Assembly (NCBI GenBank): GCA_023426125.1
Contig: JAFABI010000017.1
Location: 248,001 to 312,000, forward strand
From: Bacillota bacterium
GTDB taxonomy: Bacteria; Bacillota; Clostridia; Acetivibrionales; DTU013
Length of the DNA: 64,000 bases
Reading direction: 5' to 3'
Positions 62,832 through 64,000 of the stretch are shown here, in pieces. Numbering within the stretch: position 1 is the stretch's first letter; the number at the start of each line of letters is the position of its first letter. The position numbers were made by a program, and so were the translations under genes. Below the pieces are notes generated by a model, which did not search any database, was not told the DNA's origin, and was given only the letters and a program-made list of their open reading frames with translations.

Positions 62832-63005
62832 ATGGTCAGGCATTTTATGGGTGAAAATAAGGATGTATCCGAATGGGGCTTCAAGTGGGAGCGGAATGAC
62901 GAAACCATGGGTCAGCCCAGAGAGGAACGGATAAAAAGCTGGGAGGATTTTGACCGGATGAAGCTTCCGGATGCATATGATGAAGCCCGTTTTGGGGTTT
63001 GCGTC
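62832..63005 (+). pseudogene. UroD-like methyltransferase N-terminal fragment
   Basis: The reading DVSEWGFKWERNDETMGQPR, then RIKSWEDFDRMKLPDAYDEARF, matches the D-x-W-G...TMGQP...WED...PD pattern near the N-terminus of UroD-superfamily proteins encoded in sugar clusters. It stops at 63029 after about 60 residues and the remaining catalytic part is absent, so it is a truncated relic. It is not a copy of the intact UroD-like gene at 9513, which has a different N-terminus. Confidence 0.65.
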
Positions 63006-63117
63006 AAAAAGGGTTGGATATCAAGTTGACAGGGACGGGAAAATTCAGATACAAAGAAGTAATTGGATAACAACATGTTAAAATAGAGAATGATTACCAT
63101 ATTAAGGGAGTGTATAA

Positions 63118-64000
63118 ATGAAAAGGGGAGTATTCATAGAAAGTGGGCCAATGGACTGGCAAATACTGCAGCAGGTCGATGGCAAGTCAGAAATAAGCCT
63201 TTCGGGTAGTTGGGCGTTTCCTGATGAATTAAAGGATCATTCTGTATACGCGAGGGTTGTAAAAGAGGAGTCTGGCGGTACGGTTATACCATGGACCCTG
63301 TGTGAAGAAACGGGGCCGCAGCAATGGCGCATAACACTAAACGACATCCCGGCTGGAGGGCTCTACAGGGTGGAGACGTGTCTTTATCATGACCTTCCGT
63401 TTGGGGAGAGAGAAAGAGCCTATGAGTGGTATAATAGGGGTGACATGATTCATCACATCGGTATCGGGGACCTATTTATCATTGCCGGACAGAGTAATGC
63501 CGTTGGGTATGGCAAGGATCCCATCAGCGATCCACCAGAGCTTGGCGTCCATTTGCTGAGGAACAGCGGGAAGTGGGATCTTGCCACCCATCCACTGAAT
63601 GAATCAACTAACACGGTGCATGAAGCCAACCTTGAGGGTGGAAATCCAGGTACTTCACCGTATCTGAATTTTGCAAAGATTCTTAAGAAAGAGCTGGGCT
63701 ATCCAATCGGTTTGCTCCAGTCAGCGCTCGGCGGTACGGCGTTTTGCTATTGGGATCCCTATGAAGACGGATATTTATACAAAAATATGGTCGAGGTCAT
63801 ACGCTCGGTTGGCAGTAAGATAAAAGGCGTGTTGTGGGATCAGGGAAGCGGCGATACCATTGAAGGAGCACGTGACACATACCTTGAAAGGTTTATGAGA
63901 ATGGTTGCACATTTGAGGGAGGAGCTTAAGGATCCGGGCATCCACGTACTGACGGGTCAACTGCACTGTCTTCGGACACTGTCAACCGAAGACGAAGACA
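63118..64000 (+). CDS. Sialate O-acetylesterase-like SGNH esterase, 3' end outside window
   Basis: An uninterrupted frame of 294 codons runs from ATG 63118 (AAGGGAG 8 bases upstream) past the window end. After an N-terminal beta-rich domain (about 1-115: SLSGSWAFPDELKD, PAGGLYRVETCLYH) the SASA-type esterase domain starts with DLFIIAGQSNAVGYGKDPIS, where the Ser of GQSN is the SGNH nucleophile; QSALGGTAFCYWDP follows and WDQGSGDT replaces the usual WxQGE-x-D block. Such enzymes remove acetyl groups from glycans (sialic acid, xylan, pectin). No signal peptide is visible. It is the last gene of the module 3 hydrolase series. Confidence 0.8.
   Translation, partial: MKRGVFIESGPMDWQILQQVDGKSEISLSGSWAFPDELKDHSVYARVVKEESGGTVIPWTLCEETGPQQWRITLNDIPAGGLYRVETCLYHDLPFGERERAYEWYNRGDMIHHIGIGDLFIIAGQSNAVGYGKDPISDPPELGVHLLRNSGKWDLATHPLNESTNTVHEANLEGGNPGTSPYLNFAKILKKELGYPIGLLQSALGGTAFCYWDPYEDGYLYKNMVEVIRSVGSKIKGVLWDQGSGDTIEGARDTYLERFMRMVAHLREELKDPGIHVLTGQLHCLRTLSTEDED

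Overview
The window reads as the chromosome of an anaerobic, low-to-mid G+C Firmicute, most likely a polysaccharide-degrading member of the Clostridia. This is inferred from the strong AGGAGG-type ribosome binding sites, the TTG/GTG starts, a T-box leader, lipoprotein-anchored solute-binding proteins, LplB/YtcP-type sugar permeases without a local ATPase, YesM/YesN-type two-component pairs and an aldo/keto reductase carrying a ferredoxin domain. No rRNA, tRNA, CRISPR array, phage or transposase gene was recognised.

Left part (1-12.9 kb): a small-sugar/polyol catabolic cluster. It holds an MFS permease (cut by the window edge), a LacI repressor, an FGGY kinase, a GatD-like zinc dehydrogenase, a GatZ/KbaZ-like protein and an aldo/keto reductase. 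It is followed by an AraC regulator divergent from a uroporphyrinogen-decarboxylase-like protein, then a TetR gene with its target aldo/keto reductase-ferredoxin fusion. Matching operators are visible for LacI (two sites) and TetR (two identical 19-nt sites).

12.9-25 kb: envelope, stress and metal functions. On the minus strand lies a BlaI / BlaR1-like / ABC exporter operon with two BlaI-type operators on a consensus promoter, then a TetR / ABC ATPase (frameshifted) / FtsX-like permease operon. On the plus strand lie an HMA-TauE-cupredoxin fusion with a CopZ-like chaperone, and an ECF sigma factor with its membrane-anchored partner.

25-64 kb: a large glycan-utilisation region with three complete CUT1-type import modules (two permeases plus a lipoprotein), each beside a different AraC-class sensor. 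The first has a one-protein membrane AraC regulator (25.1-27.4 kb, divergent). The second has a response regulator and YesM kinase upstream in the same direction (37.5-40.9 kb). The third has a divergent kinase/regulator pair (50.2-53.6 kb). Each importer is followed by large secreted or cytoplasmic carbohydrate-active proteins: a GxGYxYP-type protein, a GH38/DUF5054-like protein, a secreted unknown, an (alpha/alpha)6-type hydrolase, a GH29/GH42-like protein and a sialate-O-acetylesterase-like SGNH esterase cut by the right edge. Between modules 2 and 3 sit an SDR/TetR pair and an isoleucine T-box leader driving a Leptospira-type citramalate synthase (cimA) with a probable C-terminal frameshift.

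The most unusual feature is the density of small dispersed non-coding elements. They include (i) a roughly 115-bp palindromic element with ACTACAGCG arms, three copies, each starting within a few bases of a stop codon; (ii) a TGTAGGGGCG MITE-like family whose two ends are themselves small hairpins; (iii) a TGTCATTGCGAG element; (iv) a duplicated terminator with a compensatory base-pair swap; and (v) a family sharing a 30-nt block. Several gene fragments (ABC exporter, ABC-F, UroD-like, GNAT) mark decay between modules.
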